Assembly (NCBI RefSeq): GCF_030929495.1
Contig: NZ_JAVFWN010000014.1
Span: forward strand, 124,001-188,000
Direction: 5' to 3'
Source of the DNA: Nocardioides sp. LHD-245
GTDB taxonomy: Bacteria; Actinomycetota; Actinomycetes; Propionibacteriales; Nocardioidaceae
Length of the DNA: 64,000 nucleotides
Below are positions 7,382-15,243 of this stretch, in pieces. The notes under the pieces were generated by a model that was given only the letters and a program-made list of their open reading frames with translations, was not told where the DNA came from and searched no databases. The position numbers and the translations under genes are program-made. Each line of letters starts with the position of its first letter. Position 1 is the stretch's first letter.

Positions 7382-8353
7382 TCAGTCCGCCGCCGGCGCC
7401 GGCTCGCTGCGGAACCGGTTGGGACGTCCCGCGATGCCGAGTGCGCGCCAGATCCGTCGCGAGACGGGGTTCATCAGTCCCGTCTCCTCGGCCAGCATCC
7501 GCACGTCGCCGAACATGTCGCGCAGGAACTTCCGCGACTCGGGGCTCCCCCACCAGACCTCGCGCACGACGTCCTTGGGGATCCCCATCTCGCGCACCGC
7601 CTTCGGCCCGGGGACGGCGATCGCGTCGCACAGCACGCGCATCAGGACCGGCATGAGCACTGAGGCGACACCGCGCTGGACGAGGTTGAGACCGGGCGCG
7701 CGGTGCTCGAGGAACTGGTGCGCGAAGCCGATGTGCCGGGCCTCCTCGGCCACATGGATCTGGCTGATCCGCTCCAGCAGAGGATGCATCGGAGCTCCGG
7801 AGCGCAGCATCACCTTCTGCACATAGTCGATCGGCTCCTCGCCGCCCAGCACGCCGATGAAGAAGATGAAGGGCAGGTGCTTGGCGGCGAACGGGAGGAA
7901 GGGACCGAGCGCCCGGAAGAGGCTGTGCGCGCCGGGGACATCCAGGCCGGTCCGGTTCACGAACTCCTGGAACATCTGGGTGTGGTGGCACTCCTCGGTC
8001 GCCTCATGCGTCGAGTAGCGGAACTCGGCGCGCCCGTTGGGCAGGCTGAGGCAGTACATCATCAGCCCGGCGATCAGCACCTGCTCGAACTGCAGGCCCA
8101 CCTTGACGACATTGGTCTGGCGATAGAAGCCGACCTCGATCTGCCGGTCGAGCGGCAGCGAGCGGTACCACTCGGTGCGCCCGAGCGGGTCGACGTCCGG
8201 GAGGATCCAGCGCGGGTCCGTCGGATCGATCGCGTAGGCCGGATCGTCCCAGGGCACATCGACGAAGGCGTCGAAGTGGTGCTCGACCGATGCCTCGGAC
8301 AGTGTCCGCAGCAGGTCCTGGTAGTCCGTCTGGTCCACACCGATGCCACCCAT
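7382..8353 (-). CDS. AurF-like diiron oxygenase (p-aminobenzoate N-oxygenase family)
   Basis: 323 residues. The four-helix ferritin-like diiron ligand sets are visible: FEQVLIAG near residue 89, EATEECHHTQMF near 118-129, GGEEPIDY near 171, and HVAEEARHIGFAH near 200. This pattern fits the AurF/CmlI group, which uses a non-haem diiron centre to oxygenate aryl amines. The protein is soluble with a mildly hydrophobic helix (HLPFIFFIGVLGGEEPID). It is expressed from TAGCAT (8360-8365), 6 nt before the ATG, and lies downstream of an oxidoreductase and an XRE regulator in the same direction. The substrate is unknown and no biosynthetic cluster surrounds it. Confidence 0.75.
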   Translation of the reverse strand: MGGIGVDQTDYQDLLRTLSEASVEHHFDAFVDVPWDDPAYAIDPTDPRWILPDVDPLGRTEWYRSLPLDRQIEVGFYRQTNVVKVGLQFEQVLIAGLMMYCLSLPNGRAEFRYSTHEATEECHHTQMFQEFVNRTGLDVPGAHSLFRALGPFLPFAAKHLPFIFFIGVLGGEEPIDYVQKVMLRSGAPMHPLLERISQIHVAEEARHIGFAHQFLEHRAPGLNLVQRGVASVLMPVLMRVLCDAIAVPGPKAVREMGIPKDVVREVWWGSPESRKFLRDMFGDVRMLAEETGLMNPVSRRIWRALGIAGRPNRFRSEPAPAAD

Positions 8354-8359
8354 GCCTAG

Positions 8360-8380
8360 ATGCTACCGCTGGTAACAGCT
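8360..8380 (-). promoter_or_regulatory. Leaderless promoter with inverted repeat for the AurF-like gene
   Basis: TAGCAT (minus strand, 8360-8365) ends 6 nt before the ATG. Immediately upstream lies GCTG-GTAA-CAGC (8368-8379), a short inverted repeat that could be an operator half. The -10 spacing is convincing; the operator is speculative. Confidence 0.4.
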
Positions 8381-8399
8381 ATCGCAAGGGGGTCGGCGA

Positions 8400-9428
8400 T
8401 CATCGGGTCGGGTCGTCGCCCACCCGGACCAGCAGCTTGCCGAAGTTGCGGCCGACGAGCAGGCCGCGGAAGGCGTCCGGGACGCTCTCGAAGCCCTCGA
8501 CGACGTCCTCGCGGTAGCGGACCCGGCCCTCGCGCACCCACGCGGCCATGTCGCGCCGGAAGGGCTCGGTCAGGGTCGGCTCGAACTCGCTCTGGATGAA
8601 GCCGCGCACGGTCAGACTCAGGGTCAGCACCCGGCGCAGGTAGGCCGGGAGTCGGTCGGGCCCCGGCGGCGCCTCGGTCGCGTTGTAGTCGGCGACCAGC
8701 CCGCAGACCGGGATCCGCGCGTACGGGTTGAGGCGGCGGTTCACAGCATCGGCGACCGCGCCGCCCACGTTCTCGAAGTAGACGTCGATGCCGTCCGGCG
8801 TCGCCGCGGCCAGGTCGTCGCGGAAGGTCGGCGAGCGGTGGTCGAGTGCGACGTCGAAGCCGAAGTCCTCGGTCAGGGCGCGGACCTTCTCCGCGCCGCC
8901 CGCGATGCCGACCGAGCGCGCGCCCTTGAGCTGCGCGATCTGCCCGACGGCCGAGCCGACCGGTCCGGTCGCGGCGGCCACCACCACCGTCTCCCCGGGC
9001 TGCGGGCGTCCGATCTCCAGGAGTCCCGCGTACGCCGTGAACCCGGGCATGCCGAGCACGCCCAGCGCGGTCGACACCGGCGCCTCGGCCGGATCCAGCC
9101 TGCGGGTGTGCCGGGCGTCCGCGACGGCATGCGTCTGCCAGCCCGTGTAGGCCAGCACGATGTCGCCGACGGCGCGGCGCTCGGAGCGGCTCTCCACCAC
9201 CTCGCACACGGTCTGGCCGACCATGACGCCGCCGAGCGGCACCGGCTCGGCGTACGACCGGGCCTCGCTCATCCGGCCGCGCATGTAGGGGTCGAGGGAG
9301 AGGTAGACCGTGCGGAGCAGCACCTGACCGTCCGCGAGCGCGGGAAGGTCCTCGGTGACGAAGGCGAAGTCGCTGTCGGCCGGCTCTCCCACGGGGCGGG
9401 CGGCGAGGCGGATCTGGGTGGTCTGCAC
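8400..9428 (-). CDS. NADP-dependent medium-chain oxidoreductase (CurA / leukotriene B4 dehydrogenase-like)
   Basis: 342 residues, GTG start. Features of the zinc-free MDR family of alkenal/one reductases are present: SLDPYMRGRM near residue 47, GGVMVGQTVCEVVES, and the nucleotide-binding loop AATGPVGSAVGQIAQLKGA near 150 with GGAEKVR downstream. C-terminal GFESVPDAFRGLLVGRNFGKLLVRV is typical. Members reduce alpha,beta-unsaturated aldehydes or ketones with NADPH. It is preceded by its own TAGGTT -10 (9435-9440), 6 nt from the GTG, although the XRE gene ends only 22 nt upstream. Confidence 0.85.
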   Translation of the reverse strand: MQTTQIRLAARPVGEPADSDFAFVTEDLPALADGQVLLRTVYLSLDPYMRGRMSEARSYAEPVPLGGVMVGQTVCEVVESRSERRAVGDIVLAYTGWQTHAVADARHTRRLDPAEAPVSTALGVLGMPGFTAYAGLLEIGRPQPGETVVVAAATGPVGSAVGQIAQLKGARSVGIAGGAEKVRALTEDFGFDVALDHRSPTFRDDLAAATPDGIDVYFENVGGAVADAVNRRLNPYARIPVCGLVADYNATEAPPGPDRLPAYLRRVLTLSLTVRGFIQSEFEPTLTEPFRRDMAAWVREGRVRYREDVVEGFESVPDAFRGLLVGRNFGKLLVRVGDDPTR

Positions 9429-9450
9429 GAGTCGAACCTAGTGCCTGTCC

Positions 9451-10230
9451 TCAGGCCGTGAAGAAGGCGCGGGTCTCCTCGTCCGCGGGGAGGAAGGTCT
9501 CCAGCGCGAGCCCCTCCAGGGCGGCGTCGGTCGCGGTCGTCAGCTGCGCGGACGTGCTGAACATGCGCAGCACCCGGTCGTCGTACCGCAGCTCCATGGT
9601 GAGCACCGGACCGCTCGTGAGCGGGTCCAGCCGGGGTACGCCGCCCGCGAGCTCGACGATCTCGGCGACCAGCGCGTGGTGGCGCGGGTCGTGGGTGCGC
9701 TCGGCCCGCCCGACGGCTCGGTGGTAGAGGTGACCGGTCCACAGGTCGAGGTTGTCGATCCGGCTCGCCAGTCCGTCCTCGCGCAGGCACAGCCGCACGA
9801 CGTTGATCGGCGGCTCCAGCAGCTCCGGCGAGCAGTCGGCCAGGAAGGGCGCGATCGCGGCGTTGGCGTCGACGACGTCCCAGTAGTCGTCGAGCAGCAG
9901 GGCCGGGTAGGGCAGGTGCGCGTCGAGCAGCCGGCGCAGGCCCTCCATGACCACCGCGAGCGAGCCGTCGTCCAGAGAGTGCTCGGAGTAGCGCGGCGCG
10001 TAGCCCGCCGCCAGCAGTAGGCGGTTGCGCTCGCGCAGCGGGACCTCCAGGTTCTCGGCGAGGTGCAGGATCATGTCCGGCGTCGGGTGCGCCCGCCCGG
10101 TCTCCACCCGACTGAGGTGCCGGGTGGACACGGTCGATCGGTTCGACAGCTCCTGCTGGCTGAACCGGCGGCGCTCCCGCCACGAACGGAGCAACGGACC
10201 CACCGGGGGGCTCTCCACCAACGCGGTCAT
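9451..10230 (-). CDS. XRE-family regulator with MmyB-like ligand-binding domain
   Basis: 259 residues. Residues 10-65 form a helix-turn-helix (LRSWRERRRFSQQELSNRS, then VSTRHLSRVETGRAHPTPDMI). The remainder (PALLLDDYWDVVDANAAIAPFLAD, then INVVRLCLREDGLASRIDNLDLW, then TMELRYDDRVLRMFSTSAQLTTATDAALEGLALETFLPADEE) matches the MmyB-like PAS-type ligand-binding domain common in actinobacteria. It probably controls the downstream reductase, a common pairing. TAGGCT (10237-10242) ends 6 nt before the ATG, so the mRNA is likely leaderless. Confidence 0.88.
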   Translation of the reverse strand: MTALVESPPVGPLLRSWRERRRFSQQELSNRSTVSTRHLSRVETGRAHPTPDMILHLAENLEVPLRERNRLLLAAGYAPRYSEHSLDDGSLAVVMEGLRRLLDAHLPYPALLLDDYWDVVDANAAIAPFLADCSPELLEPPINVVRLCLREDGLASRIDNLDLWTGHLYHRAVGRAERTHDPRHHALVAEIVELAGGVPRLDPLTSGPVLTMELRYDDRVLRMFSTSAQLTTATDAALEGLALETFLPADEETRAFFTA

Positions 10231-10277
10231 GCCCGCAGCCTAGGCAGCGGAGGTCGCGGCGCCCATGACCTCGGAGG

Positions 10278-10922
10278 TCATGATGACGGCGGAGTCAGGA
10301 CGTCGACCCGCAGCGGAGCACACAGCTCGATGAGCCACATCAGGTCGACACCGGTCGCGAAGGTCCGGCCGAAGCCACCATCGACGGTGAACGCGTCTCC
10401 GCAGCGATCACCGAAGAACACGTAGGCCCTGGCATCGTTGCACTGACGCGACATCCAGACGAGGCCGTCGAGCCCCGCGTCATGCGCCGCCTTCGCCCAG
10501 GCCACGGTGCCGGCGTACGTGGACGCGGGAGACGAGGTGACCTGGCCCGCGGTCAGACTGAGCCGGCGCAGGCCCAGGCCATGCAGCATCGCCACCCTCA
10601 ACCGCCGGGACACCACGATCCGGCTCATGACCTTCGACGCATAGTCGTCATACCCGAGCAGGCCGCCACCCACCGGGACGTCGTGGAGCAGGGTCTCCGC
10701 CACCGCTCCCTCCTGTGCGGCCGCGGCGTAGAGCACCGGCACCGTGCCTCCGGCCTCGTCCTCGAAGAAGGCGAACCGGGTCGGCGAGCCCACGCCGGGG
10801 TTGAACTCGAGCGCGCCGCGGGTGTTGCTGTGCACCCGGTACAGCCGCTCGCCCGCCTCGATGCGAGCGACGGCGGGATCGAACGCATCCGGTGGTGCCG
10901 GCGTCACCACTCGACGCCCCAC
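10278..10922 (-). CDS. RES-domain toxin (NAD+-degrading type)
   Basis: 214 residues. RES-fold signatures are present: GERLYRVHSNTRG near residue 30, SPTRFAFFEDE near 48, VLYAAAAQEGAVAETLLHDV near 60-80, and the C-terminal SRQCNDARAYVFFGDR near 160. RES toxins such as MbcT deplete NAD+ by phosphorolysis or hydrolysis and arrest growth. The gene overlaps its upstream partner by 19 nt, the usual antitoxin-then-toxin coupling. No frameshift is seen, so it is expected to be functional. Confidence 0.85.
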   Translation of the reverse strand: MGRRVVTPAPPDAFDPAVARIEAGERLYRVHSNTRGALEFNPGVGSPTRFAFFEDEAGGTVPVLYAAAAQEGAVAETLLHDVPVGGGLLGYDDYASKVMSRIVVSRRLRVAMLHGLGLRRLSLTAGQVTSSPASTYAGTVAWAKAAHDAGLDGLVWMSRQCNDARAYVFFGDRCGDAFTVDGGFGRTFATGVDLMWLIELCAPLRVDVLTPPSS

Positions 10923-11410
10923 GCCCTTTCGGCGATCGTCAGCACGTCGCCCGGAGCGGACCGGATCAGATCGACCGGACGCCTTCCGTCAAGGTAGGTG
11001 GTCGGCCCGCACAGCCACTGCACGATGCCCGTCTCGGATCGCTCGTGGCGGCTGCCGAGCTCGACCAGGGCCGCGATGACCGGCAACGGCTGCCCGTCCT
11101 CGCCGAACTGGAATCCGGGATAGAGGACATGGCTGCCGCGCTTGATCGCCAGCAGCCGACCCGCCTTGCGTGCCTGGGCCGCGAGATTGCGCGGTGCCCG
11201 GGAGCGCGAGCCGAGCCGCTGGCCGGCCTCGCCCGGGGTCAGCAGCCCGAACTCCTCGGCGATGCGGTCGTACAGGTTCTGCTCGGCCTGGACCGCCCGG
11301 GCCAGGGCGGGCTCGGCATAGGTCTCCACCGACGCGAGCGCGAAGCCCAGCGCGCTCGCGCTCGCCCGGATGGTCCGGTCGCTCCTGATGAGGTCGTCCA
11401 CGGTCGTCAT
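10904..11410 (-). CDS. Xre/MbcA/ParS-family antitoxin
   Basis: 168 residues from ATG 11410 (MTTVDDLIRSDRTIR), with GGAAGGGGG just upstream; a longer frame to 11521 has no ribosome site. The C-terminal half (ALVELGSRHERSETGIVQWLCGPTTYLDGRRPVDLIRSAPGDVLTIAERAW) is the toxin-binding DUF2384-type domain, and the middle (FGLLTPGEAGQRLGSRSRAPRNLAAQARKAGRLLAIKRGSHVLYPGFQF) is a winged or HTH-like DNA-reading segment. It should bind and block the RES toxin and autorepress through the palindrome at 11430-11459. Confidence 0.85.
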   Translation of the reverse strand: MTTVDDLIRSDRTIRASASALGFALASVETYAEPALARAVQAEQNLYDRIAEEFGLLTPGEAGQRLGSRSRAPRNLAAQARKAGRLLAIKRGSHVLYPGFQFGEDGQPLPVIAALVELGSRHERSETGIVQWLCGPTTYLDGRRPVDLIRSAPGDVLTIAERAWGVEW

Positions 11411-11429
11411 CGTCGCCCCCTTCCATGCA

Positions 11430-11459
11430 GTTCGTGCACTATCAGGATAGCGCACGAAC
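11430..11459. promoter_or_regulatory. Toxin-antitoxin operator, 30-bp near-perfect palindrome
   Basis: Arms GTTCGTGCACTATC (11430-11443) and GATAGCGCACGAAC (11446-11459) are inverses except for one base pair, separated by AG. It begins 20 bp upstream of the antitoxin ATG, the usual place for TA autoregulation. Confidence 0.7.
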
Positions 11460-11540
11460 CGCACGTCCCCCAGGGCGATCCGTGGGCCCGAGCCGGCCCG
11501 GCCCCAGGTCGACCACTCCACCGGCTCTTGTCGGAGAGAA

Positions 11541-11589
11541 CGAAGAAACCCTCGCTGACCTGCACTGATGCAGGCCCGCGAGGGCTTCG
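11541..11589 (-). terminator. Terminator of tRNA-Pro
   Basis: Stem CCCTCGC (11549-11555) / GCGAGGG (11578-11584), extended by CGAAG/CTTCG and with an inner CCTGCA/TGCAGG stem, followed on the minus strand by TTTCTTCG. It lies just downstream of the tRNA. Confidence 0.7.
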
Positions 11590-11597
11590 TCCTTCGG

Positions 11598-11671
11598 TCG
11601 GGCTGACAGGATTTGAACCTGCGACCCCCTGACCCCCAGTCAGGTGCGCTACCAAGCTGCGCTACAGCCCG
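11598..11671 (-). tRNA. tRNA-Pro (anticodon GGG)
   Basis: The 74-nt minus-strand transcript folds as a cloverleaf: acceptor CGGGCTG/CAGCCCG, D arm GCGC...GCGC, anticodon stem CCTGA/TCAGG with loop CTGGGGG (anticodon GGG, reading CCC and CCU), and T arm GCAGG-TTCAAAT-CCTGT. No CCA is encoded. No integrase or duplicated 3' end is seen, so it is not an occupied attachment site here. Confidence 0.95.
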
Positions 11672-11755
11672 ATGCCCCGTTCGGCGTCACCGCCGGAGCG
11701 AACGGAACACTACCGCAGCCGCCCGGGCTTCCCGAATCGGCCTCCGCGGAGTCGT

Positions 11756-12658
11756 TCAGGAGGCGCCGTAGACCGGCTCGGGCGCCGGACCCGCGGCGAA
11801 CAGCTCCCGCAAGGCGGGACCCACCTGTGCAGCCTCCCAGCGGACGCCGTTGTCGTGGGAGGCGCCGTGGCTCCAGCCGTTCTCGACGGTGATCACCGAC
11901 CCGTCGATCTCCACGACCCGGCCGGTGACATCCCCCGCCTCCTCGGAGGCCAGCCAGGCGACGATCGGCGAGTTGTCCTCGGGCAGGGCCATGGCCGAGG
12001 TGTCGAAGGCACCCTCGGTCATCCGGGTCCGGGCCACGGGCGCGATCGCGTTCACCGTGACGCCGTACCTGCCCATCTCGGCGGCGGCGACGAGGGTGAG
12101 GCCGGCGATGCCCGCCTTGGCCGCGGAGTACGTCGCCTGGCCGATCGAGCCCTGGAGGCCGGCGCCGGACGAGGTGTTGACGACCCGGGCCGCGCGCTGG
12201 CGCCCCTCCTTGGCCTCGGCCCGCCAGTAGGCGCCGGCGTGCCGCAGCGGCGCGAAGTGGCCCTTCAGGTGGACGCGGACGACGGAGTCCCACTCGTCCT
12301 CGCTGGTGTTGACGAGCATCCGGTCGCGAACGAAGCCGGCGTTGTTGACGAGGATGTCGAGGCCGCCGTACACGTCGATCGCCTGCCGGACCATGGCCTC
12401 GGCCGCGGCGAAGTCGGCGACGTCGGCGCCGTTGACGACCGCCTCGCCGCCCATCGCCTCGATCTCGGCGACGACCTCGTGGGCCGGGGTCTCGGTGGTG
12501 CCCTCGCCCGCGAGGGACACGCCGAAGTCGTTGACGACCACCCGGGCACCGTGGCGGGCGAGCTCCAGCGCGTGGGCGCGCCCGATCCCTCGTCCGGCAC
12601 CGGTCACGATGGCGACCCGCCCCTCCAGCAACCTGCTCACTTCGGTCTCCTCTGCCAT
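11756..12658 (-). CDS. SDR in the HIP (steroid C/D ring) gene cluster, Rv3548c-like
   Basis: 300 residues. Classical SDR motifs: TGAGRGIGRAHALELA at about residue 20, NNAGF near 105, catalytic YSAAK near 173. The insert NDFGVSLAGEGTTETPAHEVVAEIEAMGGEAV is typical of the HSD17B4-like SDR subgroup (D-3-hydroxyacyl-CoA dehydrogenases). It is divergent from echA20 across a KstR2-type operator, the arrangement of Rv3548c and echA20 in Mycobacterium, so a dehydrogenase step in hydroxy-indanedione propionate (HIP) degradation is inferred. The exact substrate is not established by sequence. Confidence 0.82.
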   Translation of the reverse strand: MAEETEVSRLLEGRVAIVTGAGRGIGRAHALELARHGARVVVNDFGVSLAGEGTTETPAHEVVAEIEAMGGEAVVNGADVADFAAAEAMVRQAIDVYGGLDILVNNAGFVRDRMLVNTSEDEWDSVVRVHLKGHFAPLRHAGAYWRAEAKEGRQRAARVVNTSSGAGLQGSIGQATYSAAKAGIAGLTLVAAAEMGRYGVTVNAIAPVARTRMTEGAFDTSAMALPEDNSPIVAWLASEEAGDVTGRVVEIDGSVITVENGWSHGASHDNGVRWEAAQVGPALRELFAAGPAPEPVYGAS

Positions 12659-12696
12659 GTCGTGGCGTCCACGCGGACGCGGGACGGACGTATGCT

Positions 12697-12714
12697 ACCA
12701 AGCAAGTGCTTGGT
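12697..12714. promoter_or_regulatory. KstR2-type operator 1
   Basis: ACCAAGCAAGTGCTTGGT, with perfect 8-bp arms around AG. It contains AGCAAGTGCTTGGT, a full match to the KstR2 consensus AnCAAGnnCTTGnT. It touches both divergent -10 hexamers: TATGGT (12714-12719) for echA20 and TAGCAT (12692-12697, minus) for the SDR. Confidence 0.85.
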
Positions 12715-12725
12715 ATGGTGGCGGC

Positions 12726-13520
12726 ATGACAGTCACCAGCGTGCTGCGGCCGGACGGGATCCGCGTCGTCACGATGAACGCTCCCCCGGTCAACGCCCTC
12801 ACCGTGCAGGGCTGGTACGACGTGGCCGCCGCTCTCGACGCGGCGGGCGTCGACCTGGACACGAAGGTCGTCGTCCTGCGCGCCGAGGGCAAGGGGTTCA
12901 ATGCGGGCGTCGACATCAAGGAGATGCAGCACACGACCGGCTTCGACGCGCTCCTCGGCGCCAACAAGGGCTGCTTCGCCGCCTTCAAGGCCGTCTACGA
13001 GTGCGCGGTCCCCGTGGTGGCGGCCGTCAACGGCTTCTGCGTCGGCGGCGGCGTCGGCCTGGTCGGCAACGCCGATGTGATCGTCGCCAGCGACGACGCC
13101 TACTTCGGCGTCCCCGAGGTCAACCAGGGCGCACTCGGGGCGGCGACCCACATGGCACGCCTGGTCCCGCAGCACATGATGCGCACGCTCTACTTCACCG
13201 CGCGCACCATCCCCGCCAAGGACCTCGTCCAGTTCGGCTCCGTCCTCGAGGTGGTCCCCCGCGACCGGCTCGACGACGCCGCCCTGAAGGTCGCCGGCGA
13301 GATCGCCGCCAAGGACACCCGGGTGATCCGGGCCGCCAAGGAGGCGCTCAACGGGATCGACCCGATCGACGTCAACAAGTCGTACCGCTGGGAGCAGGGC
13401 TTCACCTTCGAGCTCAACCTGATGGGCGTCAGCGACGAGCTGCGCGACGACTTCGCAGGAACGCACAAGGCCAACGAGCACAGTGTCGGCACCGACAAGA
13501 GCAAGGGAGCAGCCCAGTGA
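12726..13520 (+). CDS. echA20: Enoyl-CoA hydratase/isomerase superfamily ring-cleaving hydrolase EchA20
   Basis: 264 residues from the ATG at 12726. Crotonase-fold features: VVLRAEGKGFNAGVDIKEM near residue 50-70 (oxyanion loop), NGFCVGGGVGLVGNADVIVAS near 100-120, and FGVPEVNQGALGAATHMARLVP near 130. The subgroup and gene order (echA20-ipdA-ipdB-ipdC) match the HIP pathway, in which EchA20 hydrolyses the bicyclic HIEC-CoA to open steroid ring D. TATGGT ends 6 nt upstream, so the mRNA is probably leaderless. The 3' end overlaps the GTG of ipdA by 4 nt (GTGA). Confidence 0.9.
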   Translation: MTVTSVLRPDGIRVVTMNAPPVNALTVQGWYDVAAALDAAGVDLDTKVVVLRAEGKGFNAGVDIKEMQHTTGFDALLGANKGCFAAFKAVYECAVPVVAAVNGFCVGGGVGLVGNADVIVASDDAYFGVPEVNQGALGAATHMARLVPQHMMRTLYFTARTIPAKDLVQFGSVLEVVPRDRLDDAALKVAGEIAAKDTRVIRAAKEALNGIDPIDVNKSYRWEQGFTFELNLMGVSDELRDDFAGTHKANEHSVGTDKSKGAAQ

Positions 13521-14410
13521 GCCGCAAGCCGCGCGACAAGCGGATGAGCATCGATGAGGTGATCGGCAGCCTGGAGAGCGGGATGACGATCGGCATCGGC
13601 GGCTGGGGACCCCGGCGCAAGCCGATGGCCCTGGTCCGCGCGCTCTACAACTCCGACCTCACCGACCTGACCGTCGTCAGCTGGGGCGGCGCCGACGTCG
13701 GCCTCCTCGCCCGGGCCGGCAAGATCCGCCGGCTGGTCTACGCGTTCGTGTCGCTCGACTCGGTCCCCCTCGAGCCGAACTTCCAGCGCGCCCGCCAGAG
13801 CGCGTCGATCCCCGAGATCGTGGAGCTCGACGAGGGCATGTTCCAGACCGGCCTCAAGGCCGCCGCCGAGCGGCTGCCGTTCCTGCCGATGCGCGCCGGC
13901 CTGGGCTCCGACGTCCTGGTCAACAACCCCTGGATCACGACCGTCACCAGCCCGTACGACGAGGGGCACGGTCACGAGGAGCTCGTCGCCGTCCCGGCGC
14001 TGCGGCTCGACGCCGCGCTGGTCCACCTCAACCGCGCGGACCCGCACGGCAACGCGTCGTACCTCGGGCCCGACCCGTACTTCGACGACCTCTTCGCGAT
14101 GGCGGCCGACAAGACCTACGTCAGCGTCGAGCAGGTCGTCGACACCGCCGGCCTGACCGTCGACACACCCGTCCAGCGCCTGCTGCTCAGCCGGATGATG
14201 GTGACCGGCGTCGTGGAGACGCCGAACGGCGCCCATTTCAGCACCTGTACGCCGGACTACGAGCGCGACGAGAGGTTCCAGCGCGCGTACGCCGCCGCCG
14301 CGTCCGGCTCAGACGAGGACTGGCACGCGTTCCACGACCGCTTCCTGGCCGGTGACGAGGCGTCGTACCAGGCCGCCGTCCAGGCCTTCACCGAGGAGAC
14401 GACCAAGTGA
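13517..14410 (+). CDS. ipdA: IpdA, alpha subunit of COCHEA-CoA hydrolase
   Basis: 297 residues from the GTG at 13517, overlapping the echA20 stop. The protein has a family I CoA-transferase fold: SGMTIGIGGWGPRRKPMALVRAL near residue 20-42, LTVVSWGGADVGLLARAGKIRRLVYAFVSLD near 50-80, and a GLGSDVLVNNPWITTV loop near 135. IpdA with IpdB opens ring C of the cholesterol-derived cyclohexenyl-CoA intermediate rather than transferring CoA. Length and synteny fit (about 290 residues in mycobacteria). It is translationally coupled to both neighbours. Confidence 0.9.
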   Translation: MSRKPRDKRMSIDEVIGSLESGMTIGIGGWGPRRKPMALVRALYNSDLTDLTVVSWGGADVGLLARAGKIRRLVYAFVSLDSVPLEPNFQRARQSASIPEIVELDEGMFQTGLKAAAERLPFLPMRAGLGSDVLVNNPWITTVTSPYDEGHGHEELVAVPALRLDAALVHLNRADPHGNASYLGPDPYFDDLFAMAADKTYVSVEQVVDTAGLTVDTPVQRLLLSRMMVTGVVETPNGAHFSTCTPDYERDERFQRAYAAAASGSDEDWHAFHDRFLAGDEASYQAAVQAFTEETTK

Positions 14411-15243
14411 GCGGCAGCGATGGAGCGGGGAACGAGCTCAGCGGCGCTGGCCGCGAGCGCGGGAGTGGCGCGAGCGCAGAACGCACGATGAGTGACTCGA
14501 CCCGCGCGGACGTGTGCGCCGCCGCGATCGCGGATGCCTTCAGCGAGGACGGCGAGGTCTTCGCCAGCCCGATGGGCCTGCTGCCGACGCTCGGCGTCCG
14601 GCTGGCGAAGCTGACCTCCAACCCCGACCTGGTGATCAGCGACGGCGAGTCCGTCCTCCTCGGCGGCACCCCGCCGCTCGGTGGCAAGGACGTGATCGAG
14701 GGCTGGATCCCGTTCCGCAGGGTCTTCGACGTCATCGCCTACGGCAAGCGGCACGTGATGATGGGCGCTACCCAGGTCGACCGGGAGGGCAACCAGAACA
14801 TCTCCGCGATCGGCCCGTTCGCGCAGCCGAAGCGCCAGCTGCTCGGGTCGCGTGGCGCCCCCGGCAACACGGTCGGCCACCGGACGTCGTACTGGGTCCC
14901 CAAGCACTCCCCCCGCGTGTTCGTCGAGCAGGTCGACACCGTCTCCGGCGTCGGTCCGCGGCGGGCGCGCGCGGCCGGGTCCGCGGCGTCCCGCTTCAAC
15001 GACATCCACCGGGTCGTCAGCAACCTCGCGGTCTTCGACCTGGGCGGCCCCGACGACACGATGCGGCTGGTGTCGGTGCACCCGGGGGTGAGCGTCGACG
15101 AGGTCGTCGACGCCACCGGGTTCGCGCTCGAGGTCTCCGCCGAGGTGCCCACCACACGCGAGCCGTCCACCGAGGAGCTGCTCCTCATCCGCGAGATGAT
15201 CGACCCGAAGGGCCTGCGGTTCAAGGAGGTCCCGGATGCGTGA
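14407..15243 (+). CDS. ipdB: IpdB, beta subunit of COCHEA-CoA hydrolase, with N-terminal extension
   Basis: 278 residues from the GTG at 14407, which overlaps the ipdA stop and has GAGGAG about 8 nt upstream. The conserved core begins at MSDSTRADVCAAAIADAF (ATG 14488, giving 251 residues, the usual family length). Core motifs: PMGLLPTLGVRLAKLTSNPDLVISDGE, LLGGTPPLGG, and AYGKRHVMMGATQVDREGNQNISAIG. The 27 extra residues are Gly/Ser/Glu/Arg-rich low complexity. ATG 14488 lacks a good ribosome site, so either start is possible. It acts with IpdA in ring C opening. Confidence 0.88.
   Translation: MSGSDGAGNELSGAGRERGSGASAERTMSDSTRADVCAAAIADAFSEDGEVFASPMGLLPTLGVRLAKLTSNPDLVISDGESVLLGGTPPLGGKDVIEGWIPFRRVFDVIAYGKRHVMMGATQVDREGNQNISAIGPFAQPKRQLLGSRGAPGNTVGHRTSYWVPKHSPRVFVEQVDTVSGVGPRRARAAGSAASRFNDIHRVVSNLAVFDLGGPDDTMRLVSVHPGVSVDEVVDATGFALEVSAEVPTTREPSTEELLLIREMIDPKGLRFKEVPDA

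Noticed and set aside
11598-11671. tRNA-Pro as an integration site
   Set aside because: No integrase, no duplicated tRNA 3' end and no mobile genes beside it.
11649-13481. Minus-strand 610-codon frame covering echA20
   Set aside because: Overlaps echA20 and the SDR; low-complexity shadow.
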